20,922 nucleotides of DNA from Botryllus schlosseri (lineage: Eukaryota > Chordata > Ascidiacea > Stolidobranchia > Styelidae). Below, piece by piece: positions 1 through 11,400 of the stretch. A program made the position numbers and the translations under genes. How positions within the stretch are numbered: position 1 is the stretch's first letter; the number at the start of each line of letters is the position of its first letter. The stretch lies in NCBI GenBank assembly GCA_000444245.1, contig ATSW01008296.1, forward strand, positions 1 through 20,922, read 5' to 3'. A model generated the notes under the pieces. That model had not been told where the DNA came from and searched no databases. It worked only from the letters and a program-made list of their open reading frames with translations.

Positions 1-146
1 GCCCCCCAGTAGTTCGGTTTATCACCCTATGGGGGGCCCATGACCAACGTTTTTTGGGGGGCTGACGAAGTGCTGTTACGGCCCTGATGACTAGAACAAG
101 AGCCTTGTGTAATGTTAATGTTCTGCTTGAGCTCGACTCACAATAG

Positions 147-329
147 CTAGAGCTTACTCCTTGAAAGTGTGCAAAATCGCACTTGAATGGAACTCGTTGT
201 CATTGCCAAGAACACAGGAAGACGTCTGCCGGTCGACATTAGTAGTAAGCCAATGCACCACGTCAAGGTTTCGACCAACGCATTGGTTTCCTTTTTTAGG
301 TAGGGAACCTCAATGTGGATAGGCAGCAT
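147..329 (-). other. Possible 3' coding segment of the unidentified gene, or a mobile-element remnant
   Basis: A short minus-strand open segment reads YLKKETNALVETLTWCIG and then LLLMSTGRRLPVF. The Gly-Arg-Arg after a hydrophobic helix resembles, only loosely, the first catalytic arginine region of some eukaryotic tyrosine-recombinase-like proteins, which often carry an N-terminal Cys/His finger. That comparison is inference only. It lies on the same strand as, and just downstream of, the other unidentified segments. Confidence 0.25.
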
Positions 330-356
330 TTGCCACAGAGAGAAAAAACTACCATA

Positions 357-834
357 CTAAAAGAGCATATTGTTCATTTTTTTTTTCAAGCCATCTCGCA
401 AACTTTTGGAAAATTTGGAGGACTTTTTTTGCTTCTCATGCAATGCAAACTTCGCAAAATTGTGAGACAAGATGTTATTCAAGTGTCTCATTGCCTTGTC
501 CATGACATCCTCAACCTCATTTAGGTCTGAGCCAGATTGAAGTGACACAGTATGAATTAATTTGTTATAGAATGGATCACAGTGAATTGCGTCAAGTACC
601 CTGAAAAAATTGATCTTTTTCAGGGGTTTTCCCATTTCTTTACTGTGGTAACATAAAAGCGGAGAACCATGCCATGAAACGGTTCAGACTGGCTCTTCAA
701 TCCACCGACTTTCTTCTGCATCACTTTAATGAGGTTTCCCGATGGCGCTGCAGATGTTAGGCATGTGGCAATTGCTTCGTTAGCTTGCTTAGAAATGGCT
801 CCCAAAAGCACTCCACCAATACATTCAAGTATGT
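357..834 (-). CDS. Unidentified gene, further coding segments
   Basis: From 834 downwards the frame reads ILECIGGVLLGAISKQANEA, then KVMQKKVGGLKSQSEPFHGM, and stays open to about 650. A second open segment at about 357-635 encodes VLDAIHCDPFYNKLIH and a Lys-rich, helix-forming tail (EDVMDKAMRHLNNIL). I could not settle the junction between the two segments. Composition and amino-acid pattern look like true coding sequence, but I do not recognise a domain. It could be a host gene or part of a mobile-element gene. Confidence 0.38.
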
Positions 835-893
835 CTCAAAACTTGTCAAAGTTTTTCCATGGAAAGGCAAAGTATCAAAGGCTATTTACTTAC

Positions 894-1131
894 CAGATTC
901 CTTGCTGTTGACCCCTCCAATCTCTGTGATTGGATCCTGTTCTTTACCGCACACGAGAGAATCAAACATCTTCAAAAGTAATGCTGAAGCTGGCAATTGC
1001 GGCAAACCCAGCAACTTGTGAGCTTGGTGACAGATATTTGAATAATGTTGATAAAATCCGTCAACACCAAGTTTGCAATATTCAGAATGGAGTAGTTTCA
1101 CCAATGGAACAGCTTTGGTCACGTCTAGTTC
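894..1131 (-). CDS. Unidentified gene, next exon downstream of the zinc-finger exon
   Basis: This open reading segment encodes VPLVKLLHSEYCKLGVDGFY and then a Cys/His-containing helical stretch (ICHQAHKLLGLPQLP), ending NSKES. A consensus GTAAGT donor follows at 893. Spliced to an acceptor after 835, it leaves a 59-nt intron and an in-phase Asp codon, the same intron size as in the neighbouring TTLL7-like gene. That is good evidence for real splicing rather than a chance open frame. The exact 5' boundary is uncertain (1131, or about 1112 with the other acceptor). The product is unknown. Confidence 0.45.
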
Positions 1132-1172
1132 CTCGAATGATGGGGCGCATTTAAAGTATTTTTGCTATTTAC

Positions 1173-1441
1173 ACAAGCCCTCTTCAAAACAGCAATTACA
1201 GCATCCTCGGATATATCCCAAGTACTGGTGGGAACTTTATGATTTTTGTAATGTTTTTTCAGAGCTTTCACAGTCAGAAAGGATGCTGCGCATTCCTCAC
1301 AAATCACACCTTTCCAGTTATCGAGTCCTTCGAAACATTCTTTAATTTCCATTTCAGTTAGTCCCTCCCAGTCATCCCAAAGTGATGCAGCTGAATCAGT
1401 CATGATACCGATTTCTATCCGTGACGCAATATGATCTAAAT
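1173..1441 (-). CDS. Unidentified gene, exon with one C2H2 zinc finger
   Basis: This open segment on the minus strand has an ATG at 1403 (MTDSAASLWDDWEGL) and could extend upstream to an acceptor-like TATATTTTTCGCCAG just above 1441. Residues after the ATG include ICEECAASF followed by LKKHYKNH, a Cys-x2-Cys-x12-His-x4-His zinc finger that could bind nucleic acid or protein. The finger is single and sits in an acidic, Trp-rich context, unlike the tandem arrays of ordinary zinc-finger transcription factors. Donor choices at the end are GTAAAT at 1172 or GTGTAA two bases earlier. They would give introns of 41 nt or about 62 nt, and the second fits the size class of the other introns here. I do not recognise the family. 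Confidence 0.5.
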
Positions 1442-1479
1442 CTGGCGAAAAATATAACAGAGGCTACAAGGTATTATTC

Positions 1480-1691
1480 ACATAGTCATAACGACTCGCC
1501 ACCGCTACCCAAATGTTGAACTGTCTAACTAATTCCGACGTAACTTCAAGAAATACACGAAGAATCGCCTTGAACGCCATTGAAACAAGCACTGAGCTAT
1601 CCTGTTTTGGGTGCATCCATCTGACCGTGACCATTCTGCCGGCTAACAATGGGAGAACAATCGAGTCGTCACTCCAGTCATACTCTATAAT
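1480..1691 (-). CDS. Possible internal exon of unknown gene
   Basis: This minus-strand open segment is bounded by an acceptor-like TTGATTTCATTATAG and a donor-like GTGAAT. It reads EYDWSDDSIVLPLLAGRMV, then TVRWMHPKQDSSVL, then a hydrophobic helical stretch (FKAILRVFLEVTSELV). It is open over its whole length and its amino-acid mix looks like protein. Its phase does not join simply to the zinc-finger exon just downstream, so it may belong to another transcript or be a chance frame. No family is recognised. Confidence 0.3.
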
Positions 1692-2066
1692 GAAATCAAC
1701 CACGCGTGATTTTCTCTATGAGCGTACTTTCAAAACGAGATTTTCACTGATGTTAAAATAGGAATTTTTCTTCCCCTGCGTTTCTATAATTCATGGCGAT
1801 ATTAAATGTGGTACCGTTTCCTGCATGTATGAGAAGCTGTCGAGGCCGCCGAATACACGAGACTGAGATTCGAGTCTTGGTTGTAGCATAGCAATTTACA
1901 ACGTAGCTGGCATGGAGATGTAAATTGCTATGGTTGTAGCGTATTTCGAAGTGTTGGAGGTTTATCTCGGCTCCTTCTTCTCTGCGTCCACGACCTCGTT
2001 CATCCTCCTAGTTCAGTAGTTTTTTAAATATTCTTTATATGGCTGTGATCTAATTTCCTATTTGAG

Positions 2067-2292
2067 AATACTCTGGGACCCTAAATTTTGTAAGCTGATT
2101 ACTAAAAAAAGAGAAGTTCACTACCGTCGCCCAGACCGACTCACGGCCTATTTGGACGCTGACTACTGGATGAAACATTTTAAAAAGGTCAACATATTCA
2201 CCAAAAAGTCAGTTCCTTCGCGACCTCCAGAGAACATGCAAACTGTCGTGAATGAAGTGAATGAACGCCAATGCGTTAGTGGGCGCACATAA
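2067..2292 (+). CDS. Possible terminal exon of an unidentified gene
   Basis: The plus-strand frame is open from a CTAAT branch-like motif and acceptor (TTTCCTATTTGAG) to a TAA at 2290. It encodes ILWDPKFCKL, a basic stretch, then LTAYLDADYWMKHFKKVNIF and SVPSRPPENMQTVVNEVNER. The segment is rich in Asp, Tyr, Trp and Lys in a way that non-coding AT-rich DNA rarely is. An ATTAAA polyadenylation-like motif follows within about 20 nt of the stop. No upstream exon could be placed, and no ATG precedes it in frame. It might be the end of a small gene upstream of TTLL7. The product is unknown. Confidence 0.3.
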
Positions 2293-2925
2293 GACATAGA
2301 TAAATTAAAGGTATCTAGGCGACAATGGAAGCGAAAATTACATTATAAATGATAAATCTAATTGTAGCGAAATAGAATATATTTAGAACGAGTATAATTG
2401 CCAACACGAAGTAATTAGCTACTAGTTTGCCAATTTCAGCTATATATAAAGCTCCGTTAATCTTCATCTTTAGCGTATCCCTCCTCAGTATTCCCTGTAC
2501 TGTATATATAGCCTACTCTAACAAATTAACAGTGTCCTGAACATTTATATAGTGTTGTACAACTGTACAAATGCAATGTACAGTACACACATAGACAAAT
2601 TTATGATTTCATTGATAGTTATATATCGTACCGTATTTGGACGAAACCACAGCGGCAGCATATTTCGATTAAGACCTGTTTTATTACAATTTTCACTTGA
2701 GTTGAATGCGTTGCTACTCTGGAGCACTCTACGCCGACCTCCCATTCGCACATCCAAGCGAATTTGTGGTCATATCAATCTTTCATAGTCTCGGAGCCAT
2801 TACTCTTTTTTTCAAATGTACATGTTTAGTAGAACATAAATACAAAAATAATGAGGAAGCATTAGTCGATCTGACGCTCCATTTATTAAATTTTGTGTCC
2901 GTGCCACTGTGTCTGGAGTGCAGAC
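2293..2925 (+). other. Upstream region of TTLL7
   Basis: AT-rich DNA with two TATA-like motifs (2441-2450 and about 2510) and no coding sequence I trust. It probably holds the promoter and a 5' UTR of TTLL7, since an acceptor-like GGAGTGCAG ends at 2923. Confidence 0.4.
2441..2450 (+). promoter_or_regulatory. TATA-box-like element upstream of TTLL7
   Basis: TATATATAAA stands about 475 nt before the TTLL7 start codon, in a region without a convincing gene. It could be the core promoter of TTLL7. The coding exon is preceded by an acceptor-like CTGGAGTGCAG ending at 2923, so an upstream non-coding first exon is likely. In AT-rich DNA such a match also arises by chance. Confidence 0.25.
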
Positions 2926-5900
2926 ATGAAGAACTCCTCAGATGACGAAGACATCATTCCTGGGAAAAAGAAACGTATCGCTACGGCATCTGTCTTCGGC
3001 ACGAAATACAATCTGGGTAAATATTGTTCCTTTCAACTCTTCCCTCTTGGGCAAGATGGAACGGTCAATCTTGGTCCTAATCTACATATTATGTGCACAT
3101 CGTCAGGTCAAATTCGTTGAATGATACATTTTTTGCGGTACATTGATGTTTCAATAATTATGAACAAATAGGTACCGTACATTGATGCTTCTATAATTAT
3201 GAATAAAGAACAAAATATATTTCATTCAACAAATTATCTCGAGCATACACGAGTTCAATGAAATATATTTGAAACAGTTTTAAATTAGAACTTGGTACTT
3301 GCAATTGCTAAGACCTATCAAAACTAATTCAAGTGAAAGTTGAAAGGGAAAGTACATATAGAATGTACTCAATGTTTCAAAAAGTAGTTTTGGTTGAGGA
3401 GGCAAATGATTAATGATAAACGTATTGATAGCCTTCGAAATTTATTGAACTACTGTGATACAGGCAATTTCACTCCTAAAAGTGATTGAAACATACCCTG
3501 ATAACTTACATTTTAAACACTCTTCCATAAGTACGAGTAACGACAAACCTTTTCTCATCAAATTACATAAATTGTGCAGTCACACAAAGCATAGAGGAGT
3601 TCGGCCTGCAATGCTTGCACAAAGAAGAAGCGGCCAAGACTGCATATCTCGTATGGACCGATTCCATGGCCCAAACTGAATCTCTGCAAGAATTGAAGAA
3701 TTACCAGCGTATCAACCATTTTCCGGGAATGGCAGCAATATGTCGTAAAGACTTACTGGCAAAAAATATGTCGAAGTGAGCAAATCAGTGATCTAAGATT
3801 ATTGAATCATTTTTTAACATTGGATTTGAATAAATGAGATTATTCATCCGTCAGTGTCACCCAACTATAAAATTGGCAGCCAATAATACAGCCTAGCGCA
3901 CATGAATGGTCTAAATATTCAGCAGCTAAATTGAGTGGGATTCCGGAAAAGTGAGATTGTTGTGGAAGTGTCGGTTTCATTATAGGCTGAAAGTACATGT
4001 AGTTAATGTGGTGTAACTACACTTTGATATGTTTTAGAAGTACTCTGGTGAAGTCATGCCCTTCGAAAGTATATTGGGATGGCACAACCCAGCCTTAAAT
4101 TGCCGGAACTGGTCAAAGTCTTAAATGATTCAGGCCGGATGGCATATGTTGGTGCCGTTTCGAAAGTATTCTCCATCGTTGGTTGATTGTCCTTCGCTGG
4201 TATATTGCCTAATTTCTTTATCAATGCAACTTCTATTTCACAAATAAAAATCGCTCTCAATTTAAGATACGATGTAATTTTATTCGAAAGAAAAAATCTC
4301 AAAATTGGATGAGAGTACAAAGAAGAAACTTTTCTATTAGCAGTATAAATATTCTAAAATCAAAACATCAGTGGAGATCTCAAACCACAAATGTAGAGCT
4401 GCGCGAACAAATTCATTTCTAGTAGAAATCTCAAGAAAATGTTAAATTTGTCTTTTTGCTAAACCACAATAGCTGATTTTTATTAGTCAGTGGGAATTGT
4501 TTAGTGCTACTCTTCTTCTCCGTCAAAATTTTTGTGAGTGTTCGCCACGACATCACCACGACCATTTTTTCTTCGGATTATGAATCTCAACTTTCTGTAT
4601 TTTCCCTGGAGCAAATACATAGCTCCGGATGAATAGGCCATTGCTGTGAACGAAATTGGGAAATGTGAACTTGGTTAATTTACAGAATCGCGCAGTCCAG
4701 ACCCGAAGAGTTTGACTTTGTACCTGAGACGTGGGTGATGCCAGCCGAGTACCATCTCCTTTTAAATCACTACAAAGAACGCAAAAGAAAGGGGAAGAGA
4801 TCTACTTTCATTGCCAAACCTCAAAATGGTGCAATGGGAAATGGGTAAGAAGATTATCTCTTCGATGTTGATATGTGGCTGGTTCGAAACTCTTACACTG
4901 ATAAAATTATATTAATTTACTTGGTATTTCTTGAATATTTTGATAACTGATTTTGCTTCGTGTCATGTAGCAATTGATATGATCATATGACTCCATATAT
5001 TGCCGGAAGGTTCAACTGTAAACTGTGATAGATTTACTTTGGTCTTTTTGTACAGGTGGAGTGAATCATTACCAAATTACTTCCACTTTTTCAGAGTATC
5101 CAAGTATATTTTGCATATTTGCGATATTTAATCAAGCGGTTTCGTTTTTGGACAACTCTCATTTCTACTGGAACAGTTTTTTAGTTAGACCGCTATATTG
5201 TTCAGACCTTTCGTATTCTACTTCCACTTGAAATTCAGTAGAGATTTACATTGCTACCGCTACTTTAGTAGCAATGCTGGCTACCTTGACCATCTCCGAT
5301 CATTACCATTACTCATAAAGCACCTACATTGCAGAATTCATCTGTTCCAAAATCCGACACAACTGCCTCCTAACGAGAATTTGATAGTGCAAGAGTACCT
5401 GGATCAGCCTTACGTGTTGGACGGCTATAAAATCGACCTGCGAATATACGTACTGGTGACCCATTGCGACCCGCTGAAAGCATTCATATATCGTGATGGC
5501 TTGGTTCGTCTCGGTACGGAAAAATACACCAGTCCGTCACACGACAACATGGTACGTGTTTTAGAAATTTTTCTTGAATACAGCTGCATTCGTGATTTTG
5601 GATTTTGGAACTGTTACTTACTTGCACTACACTCATGGGTCATGGTTATAGACTACTTCAACTTCTAGTGTACATTTTTTGGACTTACATTCAGACTGAC
5701 TTACTCACTCTTTGCACTTCATAATTTTTAAGTAAAAAGTAGTTTGGGAGTAGTAGTTATGCAAACTTTTATGAGTCAAATTGTCATAACAACTAAGATA
5801 CATCTTGCAATTTTGAGAGTAGCTGCCTTCGCCTAATTGATAAAGTAGGCCTATGCATCTCCTCGATGAAGGTTTGCCGACATATGAGCATGCGGCACTT

Positions 5901-8432
5901 TAGCCAGCATCACATTGGAATGTGGTTTCACAACCCCAAAACTTACCCTAACCAATCAATAATCATCAGATTATATTTCCATCTGCCCAAGACACTCACC
6001 GACTGTACAATGCGATATACAAGACACAATGCGATATACAAGACACAATGCGATGTAATGAGCAGATAGGAGGATGCCGAAACGACCAGTTGCGGTCTCT
6101 TGATCTGGTATCCACCTCGGCCTAGTGTACAATGTCATAGTCTTTACGATATTAATCTTTATTCATCGATCCTTTTCGTCGCTCCTTCTTCCTCTAGTCT
6201 TTTTTTCATTCTTCATATATATCCTAACCCCAAACCTAATCCTAACGCAATCCTCAATCCAAACCATACCAGGCCCTAACCCCAAATTCTACCCGCATGC
6301 TGAAGTGTCGCATGCCCAATTGTCGCATTCTCATATGTTAAAGACTATCGTGTTCCACTTTCACTCGAATTAGTCTTGGGATATCTTGGAAATCACAATT
6401 TCTGCTTGCAATTGAGTGGACATTTACAGCATTACTTCTACTTCAGATTGAGTGCCAGTGCTGGCTGCTTAGACCGCCTCTGCTTGTGTATGGCAGTAAA
6501 TCAAACCATAACCGCTTTCGTCGACCTTGTATTCAACAGGTCACACGCTGCAACGATTCTGTGTTATATCCTTTCATTCACAGAGCTCGTCGTTCATGCA
6601 CCTGACCAATTACTCGGTGAACAAGCGCAACAAAAATTTCGAAAGGCATCACGGCGCGGACCGCGGCAGCAAACGCAGCATACTCTCGCTCATGAAGTCC
6701 TTGAAATCTGCCGGGTGTAACACCGGACTGCTCTGGAGGCAGATTACTGTTAGTGTCTTACTTTTTATTATTTTATGTAACGTCTGTTGACAGACTTTGA
6801 CAGTTTGTGGCTTCCCGGCACAAGGAAACTCGGTCGATAACGCAAACTGAGTTGATTACCAGCAGAAGTGGTCGAAGGGCTTAGCGTTGCTACTCTAGTA
6901 GAAGTGGTGACAAAAGGGATTATTGATATACAATGTTCTTTCCAATTCTCTACTAGTTGCTGACGATTAACCCTGACGATTGTCAGCCGAAAATATTCGG
7001 GTTCATTGCAATATGAAAATACTATTCAATTGTATATTGAAGTTCTGTACCTCCAAGAAGCTCTTCAAAGCTCTTCAAATGGCAATTTGAATATCAAATT
7101 CTGGTTTTGAGCTGAAAAAATAATATATTTCGGGAAAATACCGTATTATGCCGAACGAGGTCTATATCAAATCGGTTTTTTATTCCAAAATCACCTCATG
7201 CCCGTGAAGAGGTTACTGCCATCACTAATCGCTGGTGGAATGTGTATGGTCAATTGGTTATGTAGGTTAATACACATATCTATCACTAAATGGATCAACC
7301 CAGTCGTAATTATTGTTCAAGGGAACATATTTTCCCAAACATCGCTTCATTTCGGTGGATCAAGCACATAACTTCCTGCTACTTACGACACTATTTATCA
7401 TCTGTAAGAATGTTATGCAAACGGGTATGTCTACCCAAACAACCTGTTTGAGTAGCTGTAGACCTTCTCAAGTGTTTTATTCCCTACTTCAACTGTTCTG
7501 TTGGAAAGTTATCTTACAATACACCATGCTAACATAAGTTGAAGTATTGCAGCTGGGTAATTCAGTTCACGAGTCACAAGGTCACAGCCTGAGAAATTAT
7601 TACATCAGTTCCTGTATCACAAGCATCACCTGCCGACTATATTGTTTGTTAGCAAATTACTGTGGCCGTTTATCGCAAATGATGTTTGCCACGGATCATC
7701 TTCTACTAGTGTTTCAAGCTGTTTCTATATCGTACGTGGTCTAGTTATATAGTTTTAACTTTTTCCTAGAATGTTGTTATGAAGACGCTCATAGTTGCCA
7801 GTCCGTTCCTTCTTCACAACTACAGGACGAGTCGTCCAGGCCAGCAACCCAATTCGGATAGCGTATGCTTTGAAAGTGAGATTTCAATTTCATGCTGTCT
7901 TCACGATTCATCATCCTTACTCATTACCGACTACAGTTCTGGGATTTGATATTCTACTGGACAGAAAATTGAAACCATGGTTGCTGGAAGTGAACAGGTT
8001 AGTTGGCGTCACAGGTGGAGATTTACTTGCGCGTGGAAACTGTGTTTGTCTGTTAGGGCAGTACGGCCTGATTTCGGAACAACACACATTGGCATGCTCA
8101 AAAAAATTATCATGACTTCATTTGGACCAGTCTTGGCAATCTCGACTGTGAATTTATAATATATTTTACTCAAATAGTGATCGCCTACATGATTACCTTC
8201 AGGTCTCGAGTTTATCTCCTGTAGTATAGTATTTCAGTGATACTGCACTTCTGCGAATGCTTAAAAGCTTCAACGGCTAGGCATATTATGGTATCAACAA
8301 TTTCCTTTTGCTGATTACCCAATCGTCGTTCCCATTCCCGTGCAGGTCTCCAAGTTTCACTGCAGACGAAAACGTCGACATGGAGATTAAAAGCGGCGTT
8401 CTCATGGACGCGTTGAACTTGATTAATATAAA
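2926..8432 (+). CDS. TTLL7: TTLL7 catalytic (TTL/ATP-grasp) block, exons 1-8
   Basis: These eight exons carry residues 1 to about 361 and form the tubulin-tyrosine-ligase-like ATP-grasp core. In order they show the N-terminal NYQRINHFPGM motif (exon 2), FVPETWVMPAEY then TFIAKPQNGAMGNG with the conserved nucleotide-binding lysine (exon 3), and NLIVQEYLDQPYVLDGYK followed by DLRIYVLVT (exon 4). Exon 5 has MHLTNYSVNKRN with GSKRS downstream. Exons 7-8 have GFDILLDRKLKPWLLEVNRS, which carries the Asp and Glu-x-Asn residues that bind magnesium and ATP in this family. Nothing catalytic appears to be missing. Introns 6 (7876-7936, 61 nt) and 8 (8433-8491, 59 nt) are very short; the others are 348-1,032 nt. 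Confidence 0.93.
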
Positions 8433-11400
8433 GTAATTTTGAATTACGTCGCCTCATTTTACGCGCTCTCCATTCGCTGTGTACATCCCAGGCCAGGGGA
8501 TAAGGTACGGCATATGGCTAAGCAGAAGGCAGACTCGCAACGAAGGCTGTTCAAACAACGTAACGAAGCAAAAGGTCCAGAAGCTCAAACACGAGAAGTT
8601 CTTCTATCAAAACGAAAAGGCGTATTGGTAAGAGATTTCTGTCGTCTCAGTGTGGAAATGACCCACTAGATCAGTGGTTCTCAAACTCCCCGCTTGATGA
8701 TAGTGAAAAATTGCGCGCCCCCTTATCGTAATAGTAAAAAAATATTGAAAAGAGCAACCAGAATGATTGCAATCCCAACGAATTGCTTGGTGGCATGGAA
8801 GGTGCTACGACTGTTAGCGTTGAGACTACTTCTCAAATATGGAATTCGGACTACACACAACACAACAATTATGAGCTGGCGGTAAATCACTCGGAGCGCG
8901 AAATAATTTCGGGTTGAATATTTTGTTAAACATAATCTTGTGCAATGGTAGCATGTAGCATATAGATATTTTAGCAATTTTGGTGCCTAATCCCATCTAT
9001 TACCCCACTTGAGATTAGCTCAAACGTACCAAAAACAATGGCATAGCTACACGCATTCGCCAAGTACAATTCATTCAGGGACATCTTCTTGATCAGTGCA
9101 AGGTTTGATATCAGTCGAAATCTAGCATCAGTGTGTGGATGGTACGACGCAATTATGACATTTAAAATCGGATTATTATTTATCGGATTATTGCCACTGC
9201 TGAAACTCGGAAGTTTCAGCACAAATTAAACGCAGTCCGAGTTCAAGAAACATCATTTCTCTCAGGCGGCTTCGCGCCTCCCCTCAGCAGCTTTAACGCC
9301 CCCCAGTTTGAGAACCACTGCACTAGATTGAGGGAGCTTTGTATTGCTCTGGTCGGCAGTTTAATGGAATATCAAAAGGGTTTGCAAGTATATTCAAACT
9401 GATACATTGATGCGACTGCGAAAGCTCCGATTGCGTTTGATCAATTAATCAATATTCATTCGATATCTCGCCGACTAGCAAACTAGTTGAATCGGTAGGG
9501 AAATGGTGAGGCAGCAGATATACTACCTTCCAAACCTGCTTACTCATCTGCTATCCAAACTGCTATCCATCAGGTAGAACTAGAAGGAACGCCACAAAAT
9601 TGTACACGATTGCCAAGTTGAAGTTGTGATTTTCAAGACATGTCACAACTCTATCGAGTGGAAGTAGCGAATGGAAGTCTAGAAAGTGATCATTGAGTAG
9701 TGTTAAAACGTATATTGACATTCAATCTGATACTACTACTTTCCAATTAAAAAATCCATCTTCACAACTAGCGCAAAATCTGATGTGAATTACTATTGAC
9801 GTAAGTACCATTCTCAAGTACTAATTTCAAATTCACTTCGCAGGAAGAAAAATTGTTTTGGGCCAAATTACATGGGAGCAGAGAGGAGCATGAAAATCAA
9901 CACATGAACAATTACACGCGACTCTTTCCCTCGTACGAAACGCACCTTCAAAACAAGTAATTGCTCAGAAATGTAATTCGAAAATCGCTCGTTTGTACGA
10001 TACTTACGTTGTTTCAGGTACTTGGATCTTCTCAGAGAATCGTTCCGCGTGTTTCTTCCAAACGCCTCCAAAACGCATCAGAAACATGTGCTGGACTTGC
10101 ACAGATATCAGTCTGTGAGCATTCCGGGATTGTATTCATAATAGATTGTATTATGCTCAATTATTCGTCGTACTAACCAGATGAATATGATCTTCAAGTA
10201 GTGCCATGTATTGTATTGCCGCGCACAGGTCTTAATTATGGTCTGAGTGTCGATATGAGTTTCACTTTGAGTTTACCAATATTTTGTGATAGAAATGAAA
10301 TATGTTGTTTTACTGTGATACAAACTCAAACCTGACGTTACGTTGTGAGGTGGTCAACGTAACCATCGTCGGTTTTCAAGTTAAAGTATAAATAATCTCG
10401 TAAGTTTATACTTGAGTACAGGCAAAAGTAGCCATTTCCGAGTAAATAGAACGTATTCTAGGTCTAGTTTTGGGCGAAAACACCGAAAACTAGGAATAGG
10501 GCGTTGTTTATTTTTGTCCTTTGATGTTTTGCGGCATATACACACAACTCATGATATACATACACAAGATCTGTGCATAACTGCATAGTGCATATGCATA
10601 CCATGAGTGCATGTAAGGCTTTCTAAGTCTTGCACCACCTCTCCATGCTATGCCGGTAAGGCTGAGCGCCAAGCGGGGAAGTCATGGATAACAGCAATGT
10701 TCCCTCAAAGCTGCGCAGTGCGCACGTGGCAAATCCGCAGTGCTGACACGGTATCCGCGTACAGAAAATGTAAGTTGCTTACAAAAAATCTGAAGTGATG
10801 ACTTTTTTTAGTCGTTACGCACTGTTGTCCAAGGGTCTGCGCAGTGGGTTGGGGAGTGTGCGCAGCCTCGTCAAAAATTAGAGGAAACATTGGATACCAG
10901 CGTTACTAATCAGGTATTTGGTCTGGCCCGGCCGGGGATCGAACCCACGTCCTACCGATCAAGAAGCCGGACGCTTCACCATTAAGCTATCTTACCGAAA
11001 CTGCCAAGCAGATGTGCCAGTTGTCAAAACCATAAACATTTGACCTAGTAGCACAAATAGGAAAAACGTACTTGAGGACTCCATAAAAGTAGAAGTACTT
11101 TGTTATTAAATATGAGAATAACCGATGCTACGTTGCAGGAGAGTGATGTCATCAGTATGATCGATGAACTCGACGTTGAGCTCAAAGCGAAGAAGAAAGT
11201 AAAGAAACTAAAGGAATCCTCTTCACCCACACCTTCACCTCCTCGGTCTGCTTTGTCGCACAAAGTCCCGCAGAGGCCAAGCTCGTCGGCAGCGTTCAGA
11301 TTGAAAGTAAGTGTCGTGATGGAAGTGATTTCCTTCCCAAGTGGGATTAGTGAACTAATTTTTTAGTCACTCAATTGAAAATAATATGAAATTTTTTAAT

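Noticed and set aside
1-62. GCCCCCCA/TGGGGGGC pair at the left edge as transposon ends
   Set aside because: The pair is about 60 nt apart, low in complexity and cut by the window edge, and no target duplication can be seen.
5198-5668. A 156-codon plus-strand open frame taken as one exon
   Set aside because: Only 5335-5551 matches TTLL7. The upstream part is repeat R2 and intron, and the downstream part follows a GTACGT donor.
8971-9222. Minus-strand open frame inside the hAT element as a transposase
   Set aside because: It is only about 80 residues and lacks a dimerisation-domain motif that I can recognise. It is too weak to call.
10921-10998. Functional tRNA gene
   Set aside because: The acceptor strands do not pair and the anticodon stem is poor, so it is annotated as a tRNA-like pseudogene or SINE head.
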